NCBI GenBank assembly: GCA_948470475.1
Contig: OX419336.1
Coordinates: 32,153,415-32,217,414, forward strand
Length of the DNA: 64,000 nucleotides
Reading direction: 5' to 3'
From: Galaxea fascicularis
Taxonomy: Eukaryota; Cnidaria; Anthozoa; Scleractinia; Euphylliidae
The position numbers were made by a program, and so were the translations under genes. Positions 1 to 11,362 of this stretch are shown piece by piece. Under the pieces are notes generated by a model. The model had not been told where the DNA came from. It saw only the letters and a program-made list of their open reading frames with translations, and did no database searches. The first letter of the stretch is position 1. Each line of letters begins with the position of its first letter.

Positions 1-1528
1 ATTCTTTGGGTACCTGTGTACCCAGCACCCAAGAACCTCGAAAAGCAGTTCATCTTGCCTAAGCTCAAAATCTCAAATCCGCGGGCATTCTCCAGTTCTC
101 AAAATTTTCAGGCCAGCCGTAGAAGCGTGCATATAGCGAACATGCACTGAAACAGAAGAACCCGGCATGGCCGAACTTCAGAGTCTTTCTCCCGATAACT
201 TTAAAATGGTTTTCCCGAGAGTTGATGATTTATGTAGTCCATCGGTAGTTTCAGTAGTGAAAAGGATCAAAACAAGATTGTTGTCCTCACCACCCCTAAA
301 ATTATCTTTAGTATGCCAAGAATGACCAAAGGGAGCGACACGAAAGGGGATGTCTGCCTACTTCTCAGGTCCTGATCAGTCTGACCTAAAATGCGCGCGC
401 TTACTTCCATTCGCTGGCCCAATGAAATTGCGTCGATCCTTTAATCCTTCCTTGAAATTTTGGACTTAGGCCCTCAAGACAATGAAAGGGTACGTCAGCC
501 CAGCAACGCAGTCCTCGTGATTTGTGGATTTGTGGGTCTTGAAAACGATACCACTAGTTTTCTTTGTTTTCCGGAGCAAAGGTTGTAGTATTATCATTTC
601 AATGGGTCAGATTTTCACATTTATCGTCACCCGCGCCTAGAAAATAATTTTATCTCTTACACTAACATTAGGATTTGATAGGTATAAACGTGTACTGAAG
701 GGGCCATGTACAATAACCTTGTTCTTCTGGCGAGAGGAACACGCTTACGGCAAGTTCTTTCGTTGCATTTTTAAACTCCACACGGATATCTTCGCTATAC
801 GTGTTTGTTTCCTGTTGACTCGTTGAAAACATGGCTGTTTCACGAGGACGAGAGAACACTTGTGAGCGTGGAAAACGTCTGGAGAATTCTACTGATGGTA
901 AGAATATTGACTCTATTTTCAATTCATGTTATCACTTGCCGCATTAAATGTAGGATTATTTACCCTACAACATGATAGATTAGTTATAATCTCAGCGCCG
1001 CAACCAAATCGTTAGCCGGGCTAGCCGTACCATCGTTTTGTACTATTCCGTCAGAATTGCTAACCAAATTGCTACTCCTTAATTGTGATGACAATGGTAC
1101 ATACTACATCTTTGTGAAGACATAGCGCATCATGACGAATTCATGACTTGACCCAGGAAACCTACCATTTTGGTTTCCATGGTATTTGTATAGGCATGTG
1201 GGGCTGGCCGGGCTCCGGCACAAGCGTTTTTCTTTTCCCTTTCCTTTTCTTTTGTTTTCTTTTGCTTCTATCTTGCAAATGTGGTGGTATTGTTGGCGTA
1301 AGGGTGTACTTTGAATGGAGTGTTTAACTCATCTGACCGTGAATACAATTAATGACAACCGTGACAGGGAGCTAAAGCTGTTTCTTGCGTGTCAACGAAT
1401 TTATCGTAATAAAGATAAGAAAAGATAAATAATTAGTAATCGGAGGGTTATAGGTCCGACTCCTGTTGGGAGAACTGGAGTTTGCGTGTTGTTGATTAAA
1501 TCTATCTATTTCACTTATTTACGACGCT
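1..1528. other. Intergenic, no gene recognised
   Basis: No open frame with recognisable protein similarity and no convincing exon pair is visible on either strand. The short open frame on the minus strand at 668-922 shows no known domain. A T-rich stretch lies at 1228-1270. No other structure was seen. Confidence 0.5.
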
Positions 1529-1539
1529 AGAAACAGTAT

Positions 1540-1722
1540 AGACTGCGAGCAGTCTCTCTTTTGCTCTAAAATATGCGGAATGAACGCGATATACGAGCGG
1601 GGAATCCGCAAGCCGGTAGTCATGTAACAGGCGCCTACAAAGCTACCGGCTCGCGGATTCCCCGCTCGTACATCGCGTTCGTTCCACAGATTTTAGAGCA
1701 AAAGAGAGACTGCTCGCAGTCT
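1540..1722. mobile_element. 183-bp palindromic MITE with ~11-bp target duplication
   Basis: Two arms of about 80 bp (1540-1619 and 1641-1722) are reverse complements around a spacer of about 20 bp. The ends read AGACTGCGAGCAGTCT and AGACTGCTCGCAGTCT. The flanks AGAAACAGTAT (1529-1539) and AGAAATAGTAT (1723-1733) match at 10 of 11 positions, which looks like a target-site duplication. A 9-11 bp duplication is typical of Mutator-type elements, but the superfamily is inferred because no transposase is encoded. A terminal fragment of the same family (AGAGACTGCTCGCAGTCT) occurs at about 55682-55699 inside an ACTR6 intron. Confidence 0.8.
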
Positions 1723-1733
1723 AGAAATAGTAT

Positions 1734-4700
1734 CATCGCTCTCGCGTCATTGAGGTCAGTACCAATCCCACATGATGAATAATAGTCTGTTGGGTGAATA
1801 ACAAAAGATAATGAGGAGAATTTCATCATTAATCCTCATTACACTACAGCTACAGAGAAACGAAGTGGGATGTTAAACTTTCATCTTCTGAGGCTCTCTG
1901 TTCCACCCAAAAAACTATACCTTCACATCCCGTTTTCACATGACGTCACGGCTGCCATGTTGGTCTATCAAAACAAAGAAAAGGCGGTCATATTGTAGCC
2001 TCCTTCGCAGCCGTTTTTTGGGGTATCAGATGTCATATTGGTGTACCAGATGAACCCTGAGGTAATCTCATACCCAGATTTTTCAAACCTACAGTGAGAC
2101 CTGGGTACGAGATTAACCCTCAGGCCAACCTTTCTTTAACTTAATGCAAAAATACCGCCTTAGATTGTGTGCAATATTTGATAGTCTTTTTTTCAAAGAT
2201 CTAATCAAAAGAATCCTGTCTTCTGGCACTGGTTCGTTTGTGACGTATCCGAGTTGAAATTGTTATGGTACAGTAATGGGGATAACCAGAGAGGTCGCTC
2301 TAGAGCTACCTATATATATAGAAGGGGTTATGTTCAAAGCTTGATCAGAATGGAATTAGACGATTGCGAAAAAGCCATTCGTGACCAGGCAAAACCACAT
2401 CGACTGGGTGACAAAGGACATTGTTGATACCCCCACCCCGTTGTCTGAAGTGACTTGTAGGTGGCCTTATGCCAACTGGAGCGACAATTTATCCTGTTCC
2501 GCTTGCCAATTTTTTTGTCTCCTTAAAACCTCCAGGGGTAGCTATTTCTATGTTATTAACACAAGTAGCTGAATTATCTTTCTCTCTCTTAAAATGCTTA
2601 TTTTAGCTTACCACATTTGAGCGATCGGAAGCTAACTAAGAGAGAAACATTCTCTTCTTCGTGTTTGCATGTATCTATTCATCTGACCTTCCTGTCTGTT
2701 GCAACATTGAACGGTTTGTTTTTGGAATCTATCTGACCTCACTCAGAAAATAGACCTTAATTTTAATGTCCCGTTTTCTTTGTATTTTTAAATGAAATTA
2801 TATCCTTGTGTTAAGTCGAGTAAATTTATCGCAGTTGAGTTAATGACTGTCATCAGTTGTAAATGAACTACTGTCGACAAAAATGGACATCGAAGGCTTT
2901 CATGTGCGTGAGGACATGTTCAACATTCCTGAATGATTTTGGTTGCACAAATGCTTCTAGAAAACGGTCTTGCTTCGTTGAATAAGGAAGTGAAATAGTG
3001 GAAGCAGTAAAGCTAACGCACTGGTGTTGAAACCAGGGCAAGACCTCTCGAAATACATCATGAACAATCAATCTGTTTTGTTTTTTCAGTTAGGTTTTCT
3101 CAGAAAATATTACAATTTTTAATACCTTTTTGAAAGACAGACTTTGTTGAATCTTGAATGAGCGTCAGATCGGCCATTATATTTGATCCAAACAGTACTC
3201 CAGTCAGAATTATATGATTATCATTTCATGCCGGCAGTTTCCGTTGGCTGCTTAGCTTAGTTTGGCTGTCATTAAGCACTTGCTCATGATTTTATCTGCA
3301 AGGCTAAAGGATGTTGTTAGAGTTTAACCCTCAGACTTCCGACCAGCTTAAATTATCATAGTTTTGATACTTTTCGGAACAGTTCCTCTTCTTCCACTCA
3401 TCTGCATCGTTATCAAAAATCAATACATTGTAGCAGTCAGCCTTCACATTAAATAGCTATTCAATACTAACCAAATTGATACGTCTGAGATGAGAAACTC
3501 GTGGAAATGTCATTACAAACAGATTCTCTACGCGCAGATGTTTCAGGGAAAAGGTGCTCCTGGTTTTAAGCAAGTGAACAATGGCTGCTTTAGGAGAGAG
3601 AATCGTTCATGCGTTTAAATAATGGCTTTGTCCGCCCACTTGCCTTCATATCATGCAAAAGTCCTGTGTGAGTTAAATTTCCGCGAAGGCCTCCCGCCAG
3701 TTTTATGTTATGGATGAGTGACAGTTTTATTGAGTGATTGATTATTTGCCATATCGAGTTGTTTCGGTATATGTTTGGTTTCTTCTTCGCACGGCCTCTT
3801 GACTCGCAGTAAGAGTCGACCTAACTTCGGCTAATGTTTTCTCTCACACCTGAAATTTGCTACAAGAAATCACGATGTTCACTCGTACACATTTACATCC
3901 GAGGAGAAAGAGTTCTCTCACAGGCGGACGCATTGCAAAAATAGTGGGAGAATTAGGTAAGGTTCGACCAAAACATACGTTATGTACGGTTTAATAAGTT
4001 ACAAACCTATTATGAACCAATTATTTCCTTTGGATTAATTTGTCCAGCTTGCGATACGTTCCAGATCTTCCTCTCGGTCGGGACTCAATCGCCTCGCAGT
4101 GGCAAACCGCTCAAGGGTTAATGTTTTTCGCGGGAGGCGAGGAGGTGGATAGACTAAGCAGGCTTGCGTTCAGGCAGTAATAACCGATTACCGGTACAAG
4201 ATTACCGATTACCGGAACAAGATTCTATTGAGAAATTTCAAACCAACGAGCCTTGTTACTAATTGCAAATTGCCCCACGAGTAAAATTATGAGACACATT
4301 TCTGTGCCATTCCATAGACGGCGCTAAAAATAATACCGGAATCACATTCCATTGCATTTCTCATTATCCAATCCAGTGCCAATTAAATTAGCATTTGGGT
4401 CATCATGTATCTGTTTCTAATCCAAAAAATGCTACCAAATGTACCGTAATCAGAATTGATCGATTTCTGTTTCTATTAAACGGATAGTGGATAGTTTAGT
4501 TTCACAACAATCGCAAATTTCTGAGCGGCTTGAAAAATCAGCTTTATAATTTTTGTTACATAGTTTCTATTCATAGAAAGGAAATCCCTGACATTGTTTT
4601 AAACTAAGGTTAACTTGTATCTCGATATTAAATATCTAGGAATCGAAAACTTTACGGCCCTGACCTTTTTATGTTTAATTCTGAGAAAATATTAAGCACG

Positions 4701-5137
4701 AGGTAAAGTTGATGGGCCGGCCTTTTTCAGGCACTCCGCGTCACTGTTAAACAGGGTAAGGAGAGGTGAGATGAGCCTGCAAACAGGCTTTATTCCGAGA
4801 ATGGTCTTGAATGGCACGCGGTCAAAGGTAAGGGATTGGGGCGAGCTCACTTCGCAAGGGCTCTCTTCTCGCGCGCAGATACTACTAGTAGAGCCCTGGA
4901 TACAGGTTAAGGTGAGATGTACTTCGGTAGTTGACCTTTTTCTATTTTTTACTGGATGGCGTCAGAGCAGACGCTACGACAACACATTCAGTCGCTCATA
5001 GGAAATTTGGACACTGATTTACTACTAAATAATTCACGAAGGGCCAGTATGGCAACTGATGAGGGACGTGCATGTGCTCTTGATCGCGGCTGAAATTAAA
5101 AATCATAAGAGGACAAATTGTGGATGTCACGTACACT
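1734..5137. other. Intergenic DNA with small repeats
   Basis: No gene is recognised. A small imperfect hairpin lies at about 2050-2113 (CCTGAGGTAATCTC against GAGATTAACCCTCAGG). A TAGCCTCC-type MITE end is at about 1996-2025. A near-tandem GATTACCGG repeat is at 4186-4220. A degenerate copy of the MITE that is intact at 46213-46366 begins near 4775 (GAGCCTGCAAACAGGCT). Short open frames here have no recognisable domains. Confidence 0.45.
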
Positions 5138-5440
5138 CCTTTTTTGTAAGAATCTTTTTTACATTAAGGACGTTGAGGCTGAGATTTATTATCGTAGTAG
5201 TCTTCAGCAGATGCCATTAAATTTGTTGTTGTACTTGAGGTGATTTGGTTATTAGAAATGCTTTACTTACTTGAACTATTTCACCTGCTTGAGAGTGTAT
5301 GGGAATGATATACATATCTATACCCTTTTTTATATAAGAATAAGTTTATATTTTATAAGAATATCGAAGCTGAAATTTGCGATATTTTAAGAATATTTTA
5401 AGAATTAACCCGAGGCTGAGAAATGGAGAAGAATATAATT
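5138..5440. repeat. Degenerate MITE, same family as 57118-57497
   Basis: The stretch carries T-rich ends followed by TAAGAA and the phrase GACGTTGAGGCTGAGAT. That phrase is the reverse complement of ATCTCAGCCTCAACGTT inside the better-preserved copy near 57455-57475. No coding capacity is seen. The copy is eroded, so its exact limits are uncertain. Confidence 0.5.
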
Positions 5441-8400
5441 TTGTGTGGTGCAAATTTGTAACTACAATACAATTATATGTTTTTAGCTAAACCGTCCACT
5501 TTCTAAACAATAAAATTATCGACGGAGCACGTGTACAATTTAACCACGACCGGCCACATCATTGAAATTGATACTCCAATACAATTTCTAATCTAAGAAT
5601 ATACACAAGAAAAATCGGCAGAAAAATAAGAGTATTCAGCCTTTGCCAGAAAAACAATATTCTTGTAAAAAAAAAAACAAAAGTGTGTATGGCGTGTTAA
5701 CATGAAGTACATAGCTATTTCACTCTTTTTTTCGGTACTTGACTCCTTTGATTCCTTTTGAACCACAAAATGTGGTTTAAACCTGCCAGAGTACACTAAG
5801 GTACATGTACATTGAAATAAATATAAGAATGTTTCATTTCGTATTCTTTTTAGTTTCTCAGATGGATTTTTATCAGCTCATAGGAACAACAACAATTAGA
5901 CTCAATTTCCTACAATTTTCACGAGCAAGGCAGTTCAGTGCACAAGTGATCTGAGGAATTCATATTTTAAAGAAAACTGCTTTTTTTTATTTTAGTTAAA
6001 TCTAGTATCTAGTCAATTGGTAAAACCAACCCACACTGTTATTTCAATACACTATATTGGCCAATTTTTCTCGGCGTTATTTTCTCTTTACTGTATTGGT
6101 CTTTTACTGTGTTCACTGACATTCTGTACCTATGATTTCATTGGAAAGCTAAAGTTACAAGAGATGTGCTGGTTTTAGATGAGCTGGAAGTAAGAATTTC
6201 AGTGACAAATTATATACTGGCTTCAGGGAGGCTATGGCCTCTACGGTTTCAGCATTTTCTACAAATTACCAAAAATATCCGTCAAAAGTGGGTAACGCGC
6301 TATATCACCTTTAGTAGCTTGGGATCAAGTGAGGCTACTTTTATTGTAAGTCATATTTCTCGAAATGGTATTTTTCCACTTATGGACTTATTTACGAATG
6401 ATAAATCGAGAACAGCAATCTTTTTAAATTTCTCTCTCGATACTGAACACCGAAATACAAACCACACCACTGACAGGTTCTTTTCAGTGGTAGCTGACGA
6501 AATAAGCTGCTTCACGGAATGTTCTGTTGAACAGTTTTAGAATTCTCACACTCGATCATTCCGTACAAAGTCCCAACAGTTAGAACAAATTTAGGCTGCT
6601 CGAGAATGGTAAGTTGTGATGGTAGAAGGTTCGCCTTTTAAAGGCCGATGTTAGTGTTGAATTTTCCGCAAACTCCATCGAGTTCAGAGACAACGTCTAC
6701 TCAGCGACTTTATCAGAAATTCTTGATTATTTTGTGGTGCAAAGCGGAAGAGTATCACTCCATTCACGGTTTTGGTGGACGTTAACTTTTTAATTACATT
6801 TGTTTGATGTGTTTCAAAATTAAGTTAAGTTAACTTACTCTCGATTAACGACTTAATTTAACAAACGAATCCGTCATTGTCAGAGTTGTAGTTTATTTCA
6901 AGAAGGTTCACACCACGACACAAAAGAGAGCAAACCGCCAACACAAAAAGCCAAGCCGATAACCCACAGCCTCACACAATGACTATCTATAAAACCACAA
7001 AAGAACATTTGGATCGTTCTAAAACAAATAATTCCGCTTGGGTCTCTATTGAATTTTACAGAGACATGGCGATTGGACGGCGAATAAAAAAGAGCCCCCG
7101 CTTTGAAAGGTAAAGGAAATTGCAATACAATGAAGTATATTGGTGACGCTCTTCTGCTTTTGCACTGTAAAAAGTCGCTTTCATGTTCGTGCCTATGCAC
7201 ACAGCAGAAGTGGCCGGTGTTCGTCTTGTCCAAAGGCAAAGCACTCAAAGCTTTTCTGGAGACCCAGGTCCACGGAGGAGAACTTCGCGTGTTCTTCTGA
7301 ATCCTGGTGGGTGCATTTCTCATATTTACGTATTTTTGCGCGCATATCTTGAATCTGTAATCCTTACAAGGCCTTATGGTGGTAAGTCTTTTACAATGCT
7401 TTATATTCTGGAAATTTGACAGTTACACGGAAGTTCTGCTCTGTAGCTTCCATATATTAGCAGCCACACTCCAGGGCCTACATACTAAAACCAATCTCAG
7501 TTGAACACCTAAGTAAACTACATTTACTACACTTACGTACCACGGGAATCGACTCAGGACCTGGGTCTGGGAATGATGAGTTCGTGTACTAAAATTACTT
7601 AGTAGTAAAGAGCTTATTCCTCGTTGGGAAGATCTAACCATGGTAATAACAGCTTTTGGGGCAATCAAGTAATGCAAACCTCTTCTAGTTTTACTTCAGT
7701 TTATCATTTTAAGAATATTTCGTGACTCTGAGTGATGATAAAATCGGAAAGATATTGTTATGTTCATCTTTGATTTTTACGGACACCGACTTCATGTATC
7801 GCGAAACAAATGTTCTGCTGATACGACTGAGTTGGAGAAGATTCCGATCAGTTAACAATCGACAGCGAGTGCGAAGATGTGATTGCCGACTTTATGAGTT
7901 GCTGATAGAGTATTTGCGGTGATTATCATATATGTAGTTGCGTGACTTGTTTCAGTTACTGTCCAACTGAATGTCGATTAGTTGAACAAGATAAACAATA
8001 TCTTCAGAGGACATTGTTGTTTTTTAAAATTAGATCATTTTGTTCACGTGGTTTTGAGGGCCAGCGTATTGCATGATGGTATCAGGACGTCAACCGATAT
8101 ACTTGTTGAGTTGTAATCTCCATTTCCGAGAAAATAGGGGGCGTCTTGTTTGAAAACGTTTTGTATTGGTTGCACATTGGTGAGATTTAGGATTTTGCAA
8201 GTCCTTGCAATTACTTGTTACATTTTGCTCATCCATCCAGGCTTGCTTTACTTATTTTAAAGTGGCACCGTCGCCCAGAATTCAACGACACATTCGGGAC
8301 TTTTATTGAGACGCTGGCGCTAGATTTGAAAGCTAATTAGAAAAACATCGTCAGACAATAGAGAAAAAAGGCTAATGAGTAATAATCAATTTAAGTATCT

Positions 8401-8625
8401 TTCTGCGGAGCTGGCAGCAACATAACTACTGAGATGTTCTTTGATAGACGGCTAGGACAGATACCGCCGAAATGAACGAGTTGACATAACTTTCAATGGC
8501 ATACGAGCTCCACGACTAAATCTTGATAAAAAGCAATAGAACTAATAAAACTGTATTTTCTGAGCTTCTTACAGTGCAACATTACACCTCGTAATTGATA
8601 TCACAACCCTTGAGCTAAGAAAAAC
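5441..8625. other. Intergenic, no gene recognised
   Basis: The open frames here include a plus-strand frame of 124 codons (6166-6540) and a minus-strand frame of 141 codons (6898-7323). Neither has recognisable motifs, neither is joined to other plausible exons, and several short frames overlap on both strands, as expected by chance. No repeat structure stands out. Confidence 0.4.
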
Positions 8626-8890
8626 TGTACCAGGATAGTCTGCCTTGTGACTTTTTACCAGAGTACGCTTCGCACACCACCAACTTGAATATACTGCGCA
8701 ACCTAACACGATGGACTCTGATTATTAATGATAGTAATGGTGTAATATGCCCGTGAAAATGATGATATGCTAGTCGCTTGGCAACGAGCGAAAGGACAAC
8801 TGAAGAGAATTCAGAGTCCCAGGCAGGAATCGAACCTACAACCTTCGTAACACCGGTCGGATGCTCTAACCACTGAGCTACAGGAACCCC
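8626..8890 (-). repeat. tRNA-derived SINE
   Basis: On the minus strand the segment 8890-8815 begins with a tRNA-like head. It has an A box (TAGCTCAGTGGTTAGAGCA, from 8880) and a B box (GGTTCGATTCC, at 8836-8826), in tRNA-like spacing. The acceptor arms pair poorly (a mismatch plus several G-T pairs) and unrelated sequence follows, which fits a SINE head better than a working tRNA gene. A relative lies at 53529-53610. The downstream limit of the SINE body was not determined precisely. Confidence 0.65.
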
Positions 8891-9788
8891 TGGTGAGCTA
8901 GGTTGTTTATCTAGGTTCTTATACATAGGGGGCCCAGTCTACTTCGTCTGGTACGTTCGCGGCTAATTCTCCAAAGTTATAAGAATTGATTTTGGCAGCT
9001 GTGAACCAGTTTTAGAAGAAGGGATTACAGTTTTCATGTAAAAATTTTGGAAAGCTAGAAAGCCTGGGTGCTGCTTTATTCTTCGCAAGAAGCTTAAACC
9101 AAAAACTCGAGCATTGTCCAGGTGTTCGACAACTTCAGAGGCATACGAGAAATTACACAGAACTGCTCTCGTTCTAGTACATAAAATCTTCTCTATCTGG
9201 GTGTGTTGCAAAACTAACGTATGGAAAGAATCCGAGTTAGTCTGACTTTTCAGAAATGGGTACTTACAACGCACTTGTGAGATAATTTTTTCTGACGTAA
9301 CGAGTGAAAGAATCATATTCGAAGCGTTCAAGATAGTTAAGTTCTTACTGACTTTTGTTCTAGTGCACTTAACGTACCATTATTTAACGTTAAAAGTAGA
9401 AAGAAATACATTTCTTGTTGCTCAAGCCGACACTCCTCGTAATTAATCATAAGAAATGTACACTTTAATTTGCTTGTACTGTGCAGTCAAGTGCCAGGTT
9501 CCAAGGTCGAAATGAATAGCTTACAAAATGAGCACATTTTTATCTCAGCTCACTCATGACGTGCTCGTTTGAGAGAGTGACAATATTGTCAAATTGTAGC
9601 AGACATTAGCACGCTGGTCGCGATCGCTATAAGCGGTTGTAGCCACTACACTGGACAACATGGCTCAACATTATCGGGGTTCCACTTCAACTTAAACAGT
9701 TAAAGGTTCCAGTGCAAGTAGTGTCTCCGTCCAATTTATAAGAGCGATTTGTACTTTTCGATGTTACAGGCTTTCGACCTCTGAACTA

Positions 9789-9808
9789 AAAAAAAAAAAA
9801 AAAAAAAA
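9789..9808. repeat. Poly(A) run
   Basis: About twenty consecutive A residues. It could be the 3' tail of a retroposed sequence, but the upstream 300 bp show no recognisable SINE or gene copy. Confidence 0.7.
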
Positions 9809-9924
9809 GTTAATGCATTTTGCATCAGTATTCAGTAGCACACACCGGGGAATGAATTGGAAAGATCTGCTCGACCTTTTTGACTATCACCATGCATAAA
9901 GTCCATAGTTGTCAAGAGTTTATA

Positions 9925-10008
9925 TAGCCTCCCACGCAGTCGTTTTTAGGGGAGTCGTGGGGTGGAGGTGAAATACGACTCCCCTAAAAACGACTGCGTG
10001 GGAGGCTA
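9925..10008. mobile_element. 84-bp near-perfect palindromic MITE with 9-bp target duplication
   Basis: Arms 9925-9958 and 9975-10008 are reverse complements over 34 bp, starting TAGCCTCCCACGCAGTCG, around a 16-bp spacer. The element is flanked by the perfect 9-bp direct repeat GAGTTTATA at 9916-9924 and 10009-10017. It is almost all terminal inverted repeat. Partial relatives occur at about 1996-2025 and 17930-17973, the latter just after the potassium-channel gene. The 9-bp duplication points to a Mutator-like transposase acting in trans (inference). Confidence 0.9.
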
Positions 10009-10146
10009 GAGTTTATACCGCTTTCAAAGCTTCAAAGGTTTGTTGTAGAAGCGTTAATTGATGATTAATTATGTCAAGACCACCACAGATTGGTGGTCAA
10101 GGTGAACTATTTTAAACCATTCTGCGTGTGTCAGGAGTGACAACAA

Positions 10147-11352
10147 GGCCAACTGGAAAACATGGACTGGACTCTGGACTGGACTCTGGACTGGACTCTG
10201 GACTGGACTTTAGACTTATAATATAATGATTAACCAATTATATTTAATTATTAACCAGCAGGGAATTTCTCTACATTTTCAACACGTTTTGAGCATGCAT
10301 GTTTTATTAGGTGAACTTTAATAATAAAATTTAAAAACAGACATTTGTACTTTCAAATCAGTGTATAAAATTAAACAACAATTGGCCTTTGTTGTGGTCG
10401 CGTATCGTATATCGGATGTCATGCTTCAATATTTATAGGATATTACATGGTGGAGAGAAGATAATACAAATTTTATGTTCGAATGGCAAGAACAATATCT
10501 CACGATTGAGCCTACCCTCCTATAATAAAACGTGATATACGCTGGACAAAAAAACGGGGAAAACTATAAAATACCTGGCCCTCTATCAAGTTACGTGGCT
10601 TCTTTTCAGAACAGTTATTTCAAACCGCTACACTCTCCGAAAGGAGCTCTTGTTCTGCACACTGCAATATAAACTCGAGGTGTACACCAAGACTCGCGCC
10701 CTTGGGGGAACATGTCCATATTGTCAGATCTAGCACTCTATTTGCTCTTTATTTCTCATGGAAGAAAAGTTTTCTTCTTGTTGTTTGTTCTACTCTCAAG
10801 TTTAGTCCCCTCGGATAAAAGACCACCCCGATAGTGAACATTTTTATCACGTTGCAGTTCAGTTATCACACAAACGTTCATTTCACACGAAACTGTACTG
10901 ATAACACTAAAAACGTTGATGACAGTACGTTTTTTTCGGTGTATGTTTGCTTGTACTCCAGTACCGATGGTAATTTGTGAAAGACGTTAACTGCAAAAAT
11001 ATACGAAAAAGAAAAGAAAGTGACGAAGCTACTCTACATTCTTGTGCAGTTAATTTGTGCATTGTATGGAATGAGAATAAATTAGCGACCGACAAAGGAC
11101 GATTGTCTTATTCGTACAATATACACTGATTTGAAAGTACAAATGTCTGTTTTTAAATTTTATTATTAAAGTTCACCTAATAAAACATGCATGCTCAAAA
11201 CGTGTTGAAAATGTAGAGAAATTCCCTGCTGGTTAATAATTAAATATAATTGGTTAATCGTTATATTATAAGTCTAAAGTCCAGTCCAGAGTCCAGTCCA
11301 GAGTCCAGTCCAGAGTCCAGTCCAGAGTCCAGTCCATGTTTTCCAGTTGGCC
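10147..11352. mobile_element. 1.2-kb foldback element: long TIRs with internal 12-bp tandem repeats
   Basis: Long terminal inverted repeats (left 10147-10367, right 11120-11352) begin GGCCAACTGGAAAACATGG. Just inside each end is a tandem 12-bp repeat (unit GGACTGGACTCT), with four units on the left and five on the right. That single extra unit accounts for the 12-bp difference in arm length. The flanks are a perfect 10-bp direct repeat GTGACAACAA at 10137-10146 and 11353-11362. The central ~750 bp have no recognisable transposase. Long TIRs with internal subrepeats and a 9-10 bp duplication are features of Foldback-type, Mutator-related elements; the superfamily assignment is an inference. 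Confidence 0.9.
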
Positions 11353-11362
11353 GTGACAACAA

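Noticed and set aside
6166..6540. 124-codon plus-strand open frame
   Set aside because: There are no motifs or neighbours supporting a gene, and the composition is like the surrounding DNA.
6898..7323. 141-codon minus-strand open frame
   Set aside because: There is no recognisable motif, several overlapping frames lie on both strands, and no splice partners were found. It is likely chance.
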